Positions 46,628 to 56,172 of a DNA stretch of 64,000 nucleotides are shown here, in pieces (within the stretch, counting starts at the first letter, position 1; the number at the start of each line of letters is the position of its first letter). Made by a program: the position numbers and the translations under genes. The notes beneath the pieces were generated by a model. The model made no database searches. It saw only the letters and a program-made list of their open reading frames with translations, and was not told the origin of the DNA. Origin of the DNA: PALSA-693 sp963834725 (GTDB lineage: Bacteria; Actinomycetota; Acidimicrobiia; Acidimicrobiales; Palsa-688). The stretch is from positions 1,674,001 through 1,738,000 of the forward strand of contig CAWICN010000001.1 of the NCBI GenBank assembly GCA_963834725.1. The letters are read 5' to 3'.

Positions 46628-46670
46628 ATAAAGCAGGCATAAAAAACCCGGACCTTTATCAGAAATTTAT
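46628..46670. promoter_or_regulatory. Two opposed tandem TTTAT boxes (11-bp period), likely response-regulator site
   Basis: In an A/T-rich patch of the divergent region, TTTAT occurs at 46655-46659 and 46666-46670 on the plus strand, and its complement ATAAA at 46628-46632 and 46639-46643. Within each pair the period is 11 bp, with 11 bases between the pairs. Direct repeats with an 11-bp period are the standard binding pattern of OmpR/PhoP regulators, and each pair faces one of the two divergent transcription units. Confidence 0.6.
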
Positions 46671-46693
46671 GGTCCACGTGAGACGATGCCTCC

Positions 46694-47350
46694 ATGAGAC
46701 TGCTCGTGGTAGAGGACCGAAAGGTCATGGCAGACTCGATCGCCCGGAGCCTGCGTCGAGAAGGGATGGCGGTCGACGTCGCGTACGACGGGAGAACCGC
46801 ACTCGGGTTGACCGCCGTTAACAGTTACGAAGTGGTGGTACTCGACCGCGACCTGCCCGGCGTCCATGGTGACGACGTGTGCCGCCAGTTGACCGGCGGC
46901 CAGACCCGCATCCTGATGCTCACCGCCTCGGGAACGGTGGAGGACCGGGTGGACGGCCTGTCCCTCGGGGCGGACGACTACCTGCCCAAGCCGTTCGCGC
47001 TGGCCGAACTGATCGCCCGCATCCGGGCCCTGGGCCGTCGGGCTACACCCGCGCTCCCGCCGATGCTGACCGCCGGACAGCTCACGCTCAACCCCAACCG
47101 CCGCGTCGCCGCACGGGCCGGCCGGCCACTCGGTCTCACCAACAAGGAGTTCGCCGTGCTGGAAGTCCTCATGGGCGCAAGCGGGAGAGTGGTGAGCGCC
47201 GAGGAGCTCCTGGAACGGGTTTGGGACGCCCATGCCGACCCCTTCAGCAACACCATCCGCGTCACCCTGGCCAACCTCCGTCGCAAGCTCGGAGACCCGC
47301 CCCTCATCACCACCGTCATTGGCGTCGGCTACCAGTTGGTCACGCCATGA
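46694..47350 (+). CDS. OmpR/PhoP family response regulator
   Basis: A 218-residue response regulator. The receiver domain has acidic residues in VVEDRK, phosphoacceptor Asp51 in VVVLDRDLPG, Thr in LMLTASG and Lys in DDYLPKPFA. The winged-helix output domain (about residues 125-218) has LTNKEFAVLEVLMGASGRVV and NTIRVTLANLRRKLG, ending VIGVGYQLVTP. It is followed by, and overlaps, a histidine kinase gene. It probably controls the divergent efflux operon and itself through the boxes at 46628-46670. Confidence 0.93.
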   Translation: MRLLVVEDRKVMADSIARSLRREGMAVDVAYDGRTALGLTAVNSYEVVVLDRDLPGVHGDDVCRQLTGGQTRILMLTASGTVEDRVDGLSLGADDYLPKPFALAELIARIRALGRRATPALPPMLTAGQLTLNPNRRVAARAGRPLGLTNKEFAVLEVLMGASGRVVSAEELLERVWDAHADPFSNTIRVTLANLRRKLGDPPLITTVIGVGYQLVTP

Positions 47351-48692
47351 TCCGCCGGCCGCACCCCTCCGCGCGCGCCTCCGGCTCACGCTCACCTACA
47401 CCACCCTCTTCGTTGTCACCGGCACAGCGCTCCTGGGTGTCAGCTATCTGATGGTGCAACAACGGGAAAAAGGTCCCAGCACCGCGGTCGAAGTCATCTG
47501 CGGGAGGAGCGTAAGCGGGCAAAAAGTCACCCGGATCAGCGGCAGTGGCCCCCCAACCGGACCCGGCGTCCTCGCGTTGAACCCGGCCCAGTGCCCCAAC
47601 CTGGTGGGCAGCGTCTACTACCGCTCCTTCAGCGCCGGACCGGGCGGCTCCGAATCCGGCACCGTGGTCGGCGCTGCCCTGAAGGCACCGGTCTCGCCGG
47701 CGACTCAGGCCGAGGTCACCAGGCTCACCGCCGCGGTATCAGCCAGCCAGTCACATTTCCTCGACAGCTTCAGAATCGTGTCGGCGATCGCTCTCGGAAT
47801 CATGACCATCGTGTCGTTCGGCCTGTCATGGTGGATGGCCGGCCGGGCCTTAGCCCCCGTTCACCGCATCACCGACGCGGCACGAAGCCTGTCCGAACGA
47901 ACCTTGCACGCCCGTATCAATCTGCAGGGACCCAGCGACGAGCTAAAGCAGCTCGCCGACACCTTCGACGCCATGCTGGCCCGGCTCGAGCGGGCCTTCA
48001 CGAGCCAGCGTCGATTCGTGGCGAACGCTTCGCACGAGCTGCGGACCCCGCTCGCCACCGAGCGGGTTCTCATCGACGAGGCGCTGGCGAATCGATCGGT
48101 CAACCCCGATGACCTGCGGACAATCCTGGAACAGCTGCGGGCTAACAGCGAGGACACCGAGCGCGTGATCGACGCCCTGCTCGTGCTCGCCCGCTCTGAG
48201 CGCGGGATCGAGCGGTGGTCTCCGGTCGACCTCACTTCTGTCGTCACCTCAGTCATCGACGAATCGGCAGCCGAGGCGGCCGCCGCCGGCGTAACAGTGT
48301 CGACGACTCTGGAGCCCGTGATGGTGAGCGGGGACCCGAGTCTGCTCGAATGCTTGGCAGGGAATCTGGTCGAAAACGCAATCCGGCACAACAGGACCGG
48401 TGGCACGGTGACGGTGTCGGTCTCCTCAGCTGAAAAATCGCGCCGTGCGGTGTTCGAAGTGGAAAACACCGGTCCCGTGCTCGACCCCGAGACGGTCGAC
48501 GGGCTGGTCGAGCCGTTCCGGCGCAGCGGTCCAGACCGCGCTTCGGACGACGGCGGACTCGGCCTGGGGCTTTCCATCGTGAATGCCGTCGTCAGCGCCC
48601 ATCACGGCACCATGACCCTGCGGGCGCGCCCAGAAGGAGGCCTCCGCCTCCGGGTACAACTCCCGGTTGCGAGTGACCCGCCTCCCCGATAG
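47347..48692 (+). CDS. Sensor histidine kinase (start region frameshifted)
   Basis: About 448 residues: transmembrane helix LTLTYTTLFVVTGTALLGVS, an extracytoplasmic domain of about 100 residues, a second helix (SAIALGIMTIVSFGLSWWMA), HAMP, HisKA with ASHELRTPLATERVL and HATPase motifs NLVENAIRHN and GLGLGLSIVNA. The expected start ATG at 47347 overlaps the regulator TGA, but the kinase proper is in another frame. The two join only if one C is added near 47363-47369. In the kinase frame only TTG 47319 or ATG 47232 are available. It senses a surface signal and phosphorylates the regulator. Confidence 0.85.
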
Positions 48693-48969
48693 CGGGGGCG
48701 GATCCGCACCCCAGGGAGCAGTCAGTTCGCGCCGTAGGCCGGAACGGATTCGACCGCCGTAGGCGTATGCCGACAGATCTTCAGTCCGATCCCCCAGACT
48801 CCGTGCGAAGCTTGATCGGAGCAGAGGGCCCAGCTGGCGGCGGGGCCCGATTGTGGCATTGACTCCAACCGCTCGGTCGACGTCGACGCCGTCCTTCTGC
48901 TCGACTGAGGGCACGGAAATGGGTCACTCTCGCAAGCAGACCTGGCCATTCTGATCCTTCGTTAACTGC

Positions 48970-49221
48970 CTACTCGCCGCACCAGAAGCGCGGGATGCCC
49001 TCAATGAGACTGAACACCTCACGGAGGTTGCACGGGTGGTCGTCCGTGAGCCCGGTTGTTTCCCACAAGGATTCGACTGTACGGACAAGGCGTCGGCGCC
49101 CCGCATCGTCGTTCACGCGGTTTGCCGAGTCGACCATGAATACGGCGACGTCGGTTCCACCGGAACGCTTTCCAGCATCGTTCAGGGACCTCCACAGCTG
49201 AGAGTCCTGGAGATGGGCGCT
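48970..49221 (-). pseudogene. Possible tautomerase-family C-terminal fragment
   Basis: An 84-codon open frame without a usable start, on the minus strand. The peptide contains VFMVDSANRVNDDAGRRRLV, then VESLWETTGLTDDHPCNLR and EVFSLIEGIPRFWCGE. The spacing and the E-V-F-S-L-I-x-x-I-P-x-x-W end resemble tautomerase-like proteins. It is preceded by a stop with no continuation that I recognise. Low-confidence assignment. Confidence 0.4.
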
Positions 49222-49408
49222 TTACGTGTCAAGTTTCACCGAGGCTGAGACTGCGGGCGAGGCCGGTGGTGTGGACCGCAGTGGCCGCCCGGGCGGTGCC
49301 TAATGCGCAAGTGAGGTTAGGGCCCAAGCCCGATCGAGAGACGCCATCAGATGCGAGAACCGCTTCCAGTCCTCGCCCGACTGGATCGTGGCCACCCCAC
49401 CCATTCTG

Positions 49409-50589
49409 CTAGATGTCGACCGACGCTTGTGGCGTCTCGGTGATGTCGGCGTCGATATCAAGCCCAAAGTAGCTGGCCGGGTTGTAGAGGACGACCTTGC
49501 GCTGGGCATCCTCAGGCACCCCTTCGAAGGCGGACTGCAGGTACTGGCGAGACCGAGGCCATGTGCCGACCGAGTGGGGGAAGTCGTTGCCCCACATGAG
49601 GTTGTCCCAGGACAGGAGTCCGATCTGTGCCATCTTGATGGCGGGCCGCTCCTGGATCATGCCGAACAGGGCGTGCTGCTCAATGTACTGCGATGGGAGC
49701 ATCTTGAGCGAGACGTGGAACCAGTCGTTGTACTCCTTGTAGTCCCTGTCCAGGTAGTAGAGCATCCCGGGCAGATAGGTGCAGTTGCTCTCGGCGAAGT
49801 AGAGACGAAGCTCGGGAAAGCGGTCGAAGACCCCTCCGACGATCAGCTGCGCCAGGGTGTAACCGGGTACGGGCTCGGTGGCGTGCTGGGCCATCCCGGC
49901 CGGGGCGGGCCACAGCGATGTGTCGTGTCGACCTGTCACGGGATGTGTCGTAATCCCGAACCCCAAGTGGGGCGAGAGGGCGAGGCCGAGCTCGAGGGAT
50001 CGCTCCCAGAAGCGGTCGTCCTCGGGCCCGGATTGCCCTGTCCCATTCGGGAATTGCTGGATCATCACAGTCCGGATCCCATGGGATGCCGCCCACTCCA
50101 TTTCGGCTATGGCATCGTCGATACCCGAGACGGGGATGAATGCAACTCCGATGAGCCGGTCCGGCGCGACCGAGCAGAATTCCTCGGCCAGGAACGTGTT
50201 GTAAGCGCGAACGATGGCCAGATAGGCGTCGCGATCCTGAATTCCCTCGATGAACCGGGTGACGAATACCGGCGGGAACATGACCTCGGCGTCGATGCCG
50301 TCGATGTCCTGCTCGTGAAGGCGCTGGACGGATCCCCGGCCCCCGCGACCGGCTTTCCCTGGTCGTCGGTGTACGTGCCCCCGTCAAACCTCACCGGCCC
50401 GCCGCCGGTGAGATTCTGGCCCGTGCGCAGCATCGGCTGACCTTCCACAATCCACGCGTCGCCGCCGGTCGGTAGACGAACCAGCCTCGGCGCCCTTGGA
50501 CGGTGGGCTTCCGGTACGTACTTCACCCACGGGTCCGGCGGTGTCTCCAGGTGCCCGTCCCCCGAGATTACATGATACTTGCGGCCCAT
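49409..50589 (-). pseudogene. Amidohydrolase (metal-dependent TIM-barrel), one-base frameshift
   Basis: Two frames make one amidohydrolase of about 393 residues. The N-terminal part starts MGRKYHVISGDGHLETPPDP with the HxE metal motif and reads to GKPVAGAGDP. The rest reads QRLHEQDIDGIDAEVMFPPV and ends in NLMWGNDFPHSVGTWPRSRQ with the conserved metal aspartate. Joining needs one extra base near 50328-50332. Relatives include 2-amino-3-carboxymuconate semialdehyde decarboxylase-like enzymes. It is either a recent pseudogene or an assembly error. It lies 27 bases from the SDR gene on the same strand. Confidence 0.8.
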
Positions 50590-50616
50590 TCACGTGCTCC
50601 CTTCTTGAGAATCGAC

Positions 50617-51362
50617 TCACAGACCGGCGGCAGCGCCGCCGTCGACAACGAAGTCGCCCCCAGTGCAGTAACTTGCCGCATCGCTGATGAGAAAGGCAGC
50701 AATCGCCGCAATCTCGCTCGGTTCGGCCAGGCGGGCGATCGGCTGCGTGGCTGTTCCGAAGTCCGCGCCCCGCGCCGCATGCTGGCGGGCGGCATCCCGT
50801 GCCATTTCCGTATCTACACCGCCTGGACAGATGCAGTTGACCCTGATGCCGAGAGGGCCTAGCTCGACGGCCGCGGATCTGCAAGTTCCACGCAAACCCC
50901 ACTTTGAAGCGCTGTAAGCAATGGCCTGAGAGTGACCTTGGACACCTGCGACAGACGAGATGAGCACGACGGAGCCGCCGGGTTGTTGAATGCAGTGTGT
51001 CGCAGCATGGATACCGAGGATGGCACCGATGAGGTTGACATCTAACACTCTCCTGGCGGCAGTGAGGTCGAGGTCACGGGTACCCCCCGCAAGATAGATC
51101 CCGGCGTTGTTGACCAAGGCGTCGAGGCGCCCGAAGGTTGCGACTGTTTTCTCCATTGCTCGCGTCCAGGCCTCGGCATCTCGGACATCGAGGACCTCAA
51201 AAGCGGCCTGCTCTCCCAGTTCGCCGGCCAGGCTGCGAACGGCTTCCTCGCGCACATCTGTGAGCATCAACTTTGCTCCGAGGCGAGCCAACAGCCGCGC
51301 CTCACTCGAGCCCAGACGCCGCCGGCTCCGGTCAGCAGAGCGACCTTTCCGGTCAGGTTCAC
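50617..51362 (-). pseudogene. SDR family oxidoreductase, one-base frameshift near the start
   Basis: A short-chain dehydrogenase with NNAGIYLAGG, catalytic Ser in VVLISSVAGVQ, YSASKWGLRG and C-terminal FVVDGGAAAGL. The cofactor-binding start VNLTGKVALLTGAGG (GTG 51362) is in a different frame from the remainder (GSSEARLLARLGAKLMLTDV). One missing G near 51316-51322 would restore a TGAGGGLG motif. Apart from this the gene is complete (about 248 residues). It follows the esterase gene on the same strand. Confidence 0.8.
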
Positions 51363-51403
51363 CAGTGGCTGCTCGCCGCTCCTTGCGACCGGCACCGTTT
51401 GCT

Positions 51404-52339
51404 CTAGACCGTTCGGTCGAGACATCTGCCCACCGCGTCCGCGATATATCCGATACCGACTTCACTGGCCGGGAGAACATCGAACATGCTGAGGAAGCCG
51501 TGCATCTGACCCTCGAATCGCTTGTGCTCGACCGGCACCCGATCTTTGAGCATTCGCGTGGCGTAAAGCTCGCCCTCATCACGCAGTGGGTCGTGCTCAG
51601 CCGTTCTTACCAGAGCAGGTGGCTCCCTGGAAGTATTAGGTGCACGCAGCGGACATGCATCCGGATGCATCCGCCCCTCCGGGTCGGGCGCATAGTGATC
51701 CCAAAACCAAATCATGGCGTCGCGGTTGAGGACCAGCGCGTTCGCGGGATCCCGGTAGGAGGTCGTCTCGAAATCGCAGTCGGTGACCGGATACACCAGA
51801 ACTTGCATAGCGATCGCCGGTCCTTTGAGGTCTCGCGCCTTGAGAGCCATCACTGCTGCGAGATTGCCGCCGGCGCTATCGCCTGCAACGATGATCGGAG
51901 TCCGGTCCGCGACGAGTTCGTCCAGGTGGCTATCCACCCAGACCAGGCTGGCGTAGGAGTCGTCGACGGCCGTGGGGAACCGGTACTCCGGTGCCAATCG
52001 ATACCCGACGAGGGTCACGGCACAATTCGTCCGGTGAGCGAGACGACGGCCGAGCAGCTCATAGTCCGCTATCGTGCCGAGCAGCCAGCCCCCGCCGTGG
52101 TAGTACACGATCATTCCTCGAGGCGTGCCTCGCGGGATCAGCACCCGTATCGGCACAGCTCCTCCAGTAACCGGAACTCTTCTATCGATCTGTTGGGCCA
52201 TCTCCGGCTCAACCGAGGGCTGTGGCCGCATGCTTTCGGTGAAAGTACGTGCCTCCTGGGGCGTCATCTCTGCAAACGGCTTCACGCCAGTTTCTGTCAT
52301 CTGCGACAACAGAGCCGTAGACTCAGCGTCGAGAGTCAT
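51404..52339 (-). CDS. Alpha/beta hydrolase, hormone-sensitive lipase family
   Basis: A 311-residue esterase with the HGGGW oxyanion motif (IVYYHGGGWLLGT), nucleophile GDSAGGNLAAV, acid region in AEHDPLRDEGE and histidine in GQMHGFLSMF. It hydrolyses carboxylic esters, consistent with following a Baeyer-Villiger monooxygenase, which makes esters or lactones. Its ATG overlaps the monooxygenase fragment stop (ATGA), so it was translated with it. Confidence 0.92.
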   Translation of the reverse strand: MTLDAESTALLSQMTETGVKPFAEMTPQEARTFTESMRPQPSVEPEMAQQIDRRVPVTGGAVPIRVLIPRGTPRGMIVYYHGGGWLLGTIADYELLGRRLAHRTNCAVTLVGYRLAPEYRFPTAVDDSYASLVWVDSHLDELVADRTPIIVAGDSAGGNLAAVMALKARDLKGPAIAMQVLVYPVTDCDFETTSYRDPANALVLNRDAMIWFWDHYAPDPEGRMHPDACPLRAPNTSREPPALVRTAEHDPLRDEGELYATRMLKDRVPVEHKRFEGQMHGFLSMFDVLPASEVGIGYIADAVGRCLDRTV

Positions 52340-52870
52340 CGGTCGAGGGCCACCGCTTCTCGGTCAACGCTGGCGGCCCGATTCGAGCCAACCTCGAAAC
52401 CCGTATACCCGCCAGTCGATTCTTCGTCGCACCTATCGTGGTAGACGTCAAACCCGCCTATGTATGGAAGAAAGAAGCGAGGTTTGCCGGGAATGTTCGC
52501 CCCCATGTACCAGGATCCGGCCTTCGGGAACAGTGTCATATTAGCGATCTCCTGCACGTGCGCTGTCCATTCCATGGCAGCGTCGTGCCGCGCCTCGATT
52601 TGATCGATCTCCCTGTTGGCAGCCCAACTGATGCAACCCTCGATCCACTCAACGTGTTGCTCGATGGCGGTGGGCATGGTAACCAGCACTGAGGGGCTTC
52701 CTGGACCGGTGATTGTGAACAGGTTTGGGAACCCGGGGATCGCGAGGCCCAGGTAGGTAATGGGCTCCTCCGCCCAGGTGTCGGCAAGGTGCCGGCCGCC
52801 CCGGCCCTGGATGTCGATCGCCAGCAATGCTCCCGTCAAGGCGTCGAAGCCCGTGGCGCATATCAGGACA
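52336..52870 (-). pseudogene. Flavin-dependent (Baeyer-Villiger) monooxygenase, C-terminal part only
   Basis: The open frame begins in unrelated DNA and becomes recognisable at VLICATGFDALTGALLAIDI, then ITYLGLAIPGFPNLFTITGP and YMGANIPGKPRFFLPYIGG, the C-terminal third of class B flavoprotein monooxygenases (normally about 540-600 residues). The FAD-binding GxGxxG, the FxGxxxHxxxW fingerprint and the NADP site are missing. The break near 52870 abuts an SDR fragment on the opposite strand. Coupled by ATGA overlap to the esterase. Confidence 0.82.
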
Positions 52871-53045
52871 TGCGGAGTTTGCGGAGGCGATTCGCCATAA
52901 CATAGCCCTTCGCCGCTGGGGGAATCCTGACGACATAGCCCCCCTAGTGGCCTTCCTTGCTTCAGACCTGGCAACATATATCACGGGTCAAGTGATTGTC
53001 GTCGACGGGGGTTTGACCTCGACCTTTGATCCGCTACACCACTGA
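52868..53045 (+). pseudogene. SDR family oxidoreductase, C-terminal remnant
   Basis: About 58 codons on the plus strand match the end of a short-chain dehydrogenase: EAIRHNIALRRWGNPDDIAP, then FLASDLATYITGQVIVVDGG and a C-terminal LTSTFDPLHH. Everything before this (cofactor site and catalytic Tyr) is absent. It starts where the monooxygenase fragment on the other strand begins, so a rearrangement joined two truncated genes head to head. Confidence 0.8.
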
Positions 53046-53220
53046 CACTGGTGTGTGGCACGACTCGCCTGATCGTTCGAATCCATGGCTCCGAAGGGTC
53101 GACGATCGCAGGGGGAAACGTCTTTCGCCAGGGGGGCTGCACGCGGCGCTAATTTTGTTGGCCCCGGTGAGCCATACGACAGCGTGACCGATGCCGGATG
53201 CCTACCCGTCAAGGCGCAAG

Positions 53221-54387
53221 TTATGGCACGGCCGTAGATGTGGAGAAAGGGGCTGGCTCCATCGCATGGACGACCGGCAAGACTTCCTTGGCGAAGAGGC
53301 GGAGGCTGCGCTCCACCGCGTCGGGGGGGACCCCGCCCTGGTTGGTGATCACCACGACCTGGCCGGGGCGGACGTTGTCGGCGATCCACTGCAATGTCTC
53401 GATCAGCATATCCGGGGTGCCGAAAAGGCCGTGGGGCGGAGATTCAGGGGCTGGCGTCGAGGCGTCGCTCGAAGGCGGTCCCGGCTCAGCAAGCGGCGCC
53501 CGGGCCCTCAAGAACTGCGCCCACTGCTCGTATCCCTTGATGTTGGCAAAGCGCTCCGCCTCGGCGAAGCCATAATGCTTGCCAGCTGCCGTCATATACG
53601 CGTTCGCCGCCTTGAGCCCATATTCCACTGCCTCGTCCACCGACGCGGCACAGAACATGTTCGTTGCGATGATCGGATGTATCGGCTCCCAACCCTCTTC
53701 GGCTCGGAAGCCGTTGAACGCCGCAGCCTTGTCGGCCACATCCTCGAAAGAGACTGACTGCGTGAACATCAGCTTCAGCCCCATCCGGGCGGTGATCTCG
53801 AGGCTTTGGGGCGTGATGACACCGGCGTAGAGTCGGTCGACGAGATCCGTGCGGCGAGGCCGGGGCCGGACGCTGATGTTCTCGCGCTGATAGTGCTTCC
53901 CGTGGTACGAGAAGCGCTCCTCGGTGAGCGCCAGGCGCAGGATGTCGATGCCTTCTTTGAACCGTTCACGGGCCTCGTTTTGGTCAATGCCCATGGCCTG
54001 GTACTCGCGCGGCGCGGTCCCGCGGCCGACACCGAGCCAGAGGTTGCGGCCCTCGTCGAGCACATTGTCCAGAAAGCAGACCTGCTCGGCGAGCCGCACG
54101 GGGTTATACCAGGGGACCACGATGAGGGCCGTTCCCAGGTCGATCTGCTCGGTGCGGCCGGCCAGATAGGCCAGCAGTTGGGGGCCGCTCGGCGTCATGT
54201 GATACGGGGTCATGTGGTGTTCAATCGAGAAAATGGAGTCGAAGGCGAGCGGCTCGGCGAGATCCAGGAGCCGGAGGTTGTCGCGATAGACCTCCCAATC
54301 CGGCACCGCCGGAGGCCGCGAGAAATCGTCGCCGTCGTAGCGGTCCCAATCCGAGTTCTGCCAGCCCAACGCCAGACCCACCTTCAT
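53221..54387 (-). CDS. LLM class flavin-dependent oxidoreductase
   Basis: A 388-residue luciferase-like oxidoreductase starting MKVGLALGWQNSDWDRYDG, with a GAGGAGG site 8 bases upstream. Motifs are FDSIFSIEHHMTPYHMTPSG, QIDLGTALIVVPWYNPVRLAEQ and DEGRNLWLGVGRGTAPREYQ. A Pro/Ser-rich loop occurs near residue 310. It belongs to the long branch like the proteins at 3324 and 23436 and completes the second catabolic block. Confidence 0.9.
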   Translation of the reverse strand: MKVGLALGWQNSDWDRYDGDDFSRPPAVPDWEVYRDNLRLLDLAEPLAFDSIFSIEHHMTPYHMTPSGPQLLAYLAGRTEQIDLGTALIVVPWYNPVRLAEQVCFLDNVLDEGRNLWLGVGRGTAPREYQAMGIDQNEARERFKEGIDILRLALTEERFSYHGKHYQRENISVRPRPRRTDLVDRLYAGVITPQSLEITARMGLKLMFTQSVSFEDVADKAAAFNGFRAEEGWEPIHPIIATNMFCAASVDEAVEYGLKAANAYMTAAGKHYGFAEAERFANIKGYEQWAQFLRARAPLAEPGPPSSDASTPAPESPPHGLFGTPDMLIETLQWIADNVRPGQVVVITNQGGVPPDAVERSLRLFAKEVLPVVHAMEPAPFSTSTAVP

Positions 54388-54727
54388 GGCCGCAACCTCC
54401 TCAGCCCTCAAAACGACGATCGTGTTCGCGCGATACTGTATTTCGAATTGTCACAGTGTCAAGCAACTCTCTCGACGAGCTGAAGTTCGGCCCGGAGGGA
54501 GCGATCGGCAGACCGCTCCGGCGCCATACTGAACCTGGACACCTCTGATTTGGAGTCAGCTCGTGACAGCCTGCCCGGACCTGAGGTCTCCCACTCCCAC
54601 CCCCCTGTGTCCCGCACACCTGTGTCCCGCTATGTGTCCCGCTAGCAGGCGGTGCCTTCCCACGGTGGTGCCGGTAGAAACAAGAGATCCGGTGCTTTCG
54701 CACTGGCTCTGACTGCTGTTTCTCAGT
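54388..54727. other. Intergenic region left of the island, nothing recognised
   Basis: About 340 bases with repeated GTGTCCCGC-type words near 54605-54645 but no credible gene, RNA or hairpin. Confidence 0.35.
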
Positions 54728-54761
54728 GGCGGGGGCTGGATTTGAACCAGCGACCTTCGAA
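54728..54761 (-). repeat. Left att-like repeat (tRNA 3'-end sequence)
   Basis: 34 bases that on the minus strand read as variable-loop, T-arm and acceptor sequence (CTGGTTCAAATCCAGCCCCC core). It differs from the right copy by one G in a G-run and one C/T. No anticodon stem or 5' half is present here, so it is not a functional tRNA gene. Confidence 0.7.
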
Positions 54762-54854
54762 GGTCCTGAAAGTGCTGGTCAGCCGTTGGAATCCGATCCG
54801 GATCCGACGCGATTCCGGCCTGTCCGTGCCGGCAGGTTCGACACGCCGAGTTCG

Positions 54855-55181
54855 TCACCGCTGGCTAAGCAGAGCATGTACCAGGCTTGGGAGGCTTTGA
54901 GTGGCTACCGTCCAGACCTGGCCGGGGTCGGTTCAGTGGTAGTGGCGAGCCAGGAGCGTCCGGAGGCCAACAACGTCGCTCCACGGGACATCCCGGAACC
55001 GGTCACGGCCTTCAGAGCTCATGGCTCGCGCCGCCTCGCCGATGATCTCCAACAGGCGCTCCATCGCGAGTTGGCGCACCACGTCGGCTCGGAAGGCGTC
55101 TTCACCCTCAGCAACGATCCTCGCTGCCTCTCCGGCGGCCTCCAGGATGTCTTCGATACGGTCATCGTCGCTGCGGCTCAT
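54855..55181 (-). pseudogene. HEPN-domain toxin with in-frame TGA near its end
   Basis: The frame starts MSRSDDDRIEDILEAAGEA, with a four-helix HEPN (DUF86-like) pattern and the catalytic RxxxxxH-Y motif in LRTLLARHYH. A TGA (54933-54935) follows directly, yet the same frame continues for 25 codons with TDPGQVWTVATQSLPSLVHA, which is the normal end of such proteins, to TGA 54855. A CGA to TGA change would explain this. The active motif precedes the stop, so a shortened protein of 82 residues may still fold. HEPN toxins are RNases neutralised by the MNT partner just upstream. Confidence 0.75.
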
Positions 55182-55190
55182 GCCAGCTAG

Positions 55191-55496
55191 CTAGAGGTCG
55201 ATCGCTTCGTCGAGGATCCGTCGGTCACGCGATCTCAATCCTCCAGTTGAGATGACGTCAACGTTCCGACCAAGCAAGGCTTCCAGTTCCCGCGCCAGAT
55301 GCAGGAGATCGAACAGGGAACTGCCCGGCTCGAAGTCAACCAAGAAGTCGATGTCGCTGTCAGGCCGGTCTTCGCCACGCGCCGCAGAACCGAACAGCTG
55401 AACACGGTGTCCCCGGTGACGCTTGGCTGCTGCGCGGATCGCATCCCGGTGCCGCTGCACCAACGCAAGAGCGCCCGAGGCTTCCGTGTAGGACAT
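55191..55496 (-). CDS. MNT-type nucleotidyltransferase antitoxin (MntA-like)
   Basis: About 101 residues of a minimal nucleotidyltransferase, with the active motif VQLFGSAARGEDRPDSDIDF (GS...DxD) and LGRNVDVIS. MntA proteins AMPylate the paired HEPN toxin and so inactivate it. The gene lies 9 bases upstream of the HEPN gene. ATG 55496 is taken as start; GTG 55499 and TTG 55508 are also in frame behind an AAAGG site. The hsdR fragment ends about 80 bases upstream. Confidence 0.85.
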   Translation of the reverse strand: MSYTEASGALALVQRHRDAIRAAAKRHRGHRVQLFGSAARGEDRPDSDIDFLVDFEPGSSLFDLLHLARELEALLGRNVDVISTGGLRSRDRRILDEAIDL

Positions 55497-55575
55497 CACC
55501 TTCACCAACCTTTCCTTTGTTCCCGCTTCCCCGGTATTCCCTCATGATGCCGGTCGCCGAGACTGTGCTGCGTCT

Positions 55576-56172
55576 CGCCATCTGTATCAACGCTCGTGGG
55601 CGGAAGTGGGCGAGGGAGACCTCGAGGTTGCAGATGTCCGCCTCCTGGGCCGGCCACAGTCCCACCGGGTCGAGCGGCGGCAGGTCGTGCGGGCGCTGCC
55701 GGAACGTCGCCCGCTCGACACCGCCCCATTCACACCACGCCCGCACCGACTCTGCCAGCGTCTCCGGGCGGTGGAATGTGAAGACCTGCCGACTCGCCGG
55801 CTCCGGGTCGAACCCGTTGGTGAAACGAGTCTCGACGCCGGTCGACTCGTAGGAGAAGGCCAGCGGCCTCGTCAGCGCCGGCACGTCGTCGGGCAGCCCG
55901 GCCGTATACTTGGCCGACTGCCACTCGAGACTGGTCAACGTCGAGCCGGCCTTCTTCGCCTCGATCACGCCGACAGCATTGCGATCGACGAAGAGCAGGT
56001 AGTCGGCGTCCCCGTGGCCGGCGGCCATCGGGAATTCCCGGACGGCGACACCTCGTGCCGCGCCGAGGTTCATGTGCTTGTGCCTCTGCACGGCCCAGCC
56101 GGCATCGGCGAGCTGCCTATCGATCTCGACACGCGCCTTGGTCTGGTCGAGGTAGTCGGTCGTTTCAGGCAC
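55576..56172 (-). pseudogene. Type I restriction enzyme R subunit (HsdR), N-terminal part only
   Basis: From GTG 56172 (VPETTDYLDQTKARVEIDR) the sequence matches HsdR/EcoEI-type restriction subunits, with the nuclease core GDADYLLFVDRNAVGVIEAK (PD-(D/E)xK: Asp...Glu-x-Lys). The match stops after PRALIQMA, exactly where the helicase Walker A (T-G-S-G-K-T) should follow. The frame then runs on as unrelated sequence into the MNT gene. The motor domains are lost. The GTG overlaps the small HTH gene by 8 bases. Confidence 0.82.

Noticed and set aside
54728..54761. A complete tRNA gene at the left repeat
   Set aside because: Only the T-arm and acceptor end are present; no anticodon loop, D-arm or 5' acceptor strand could be found.
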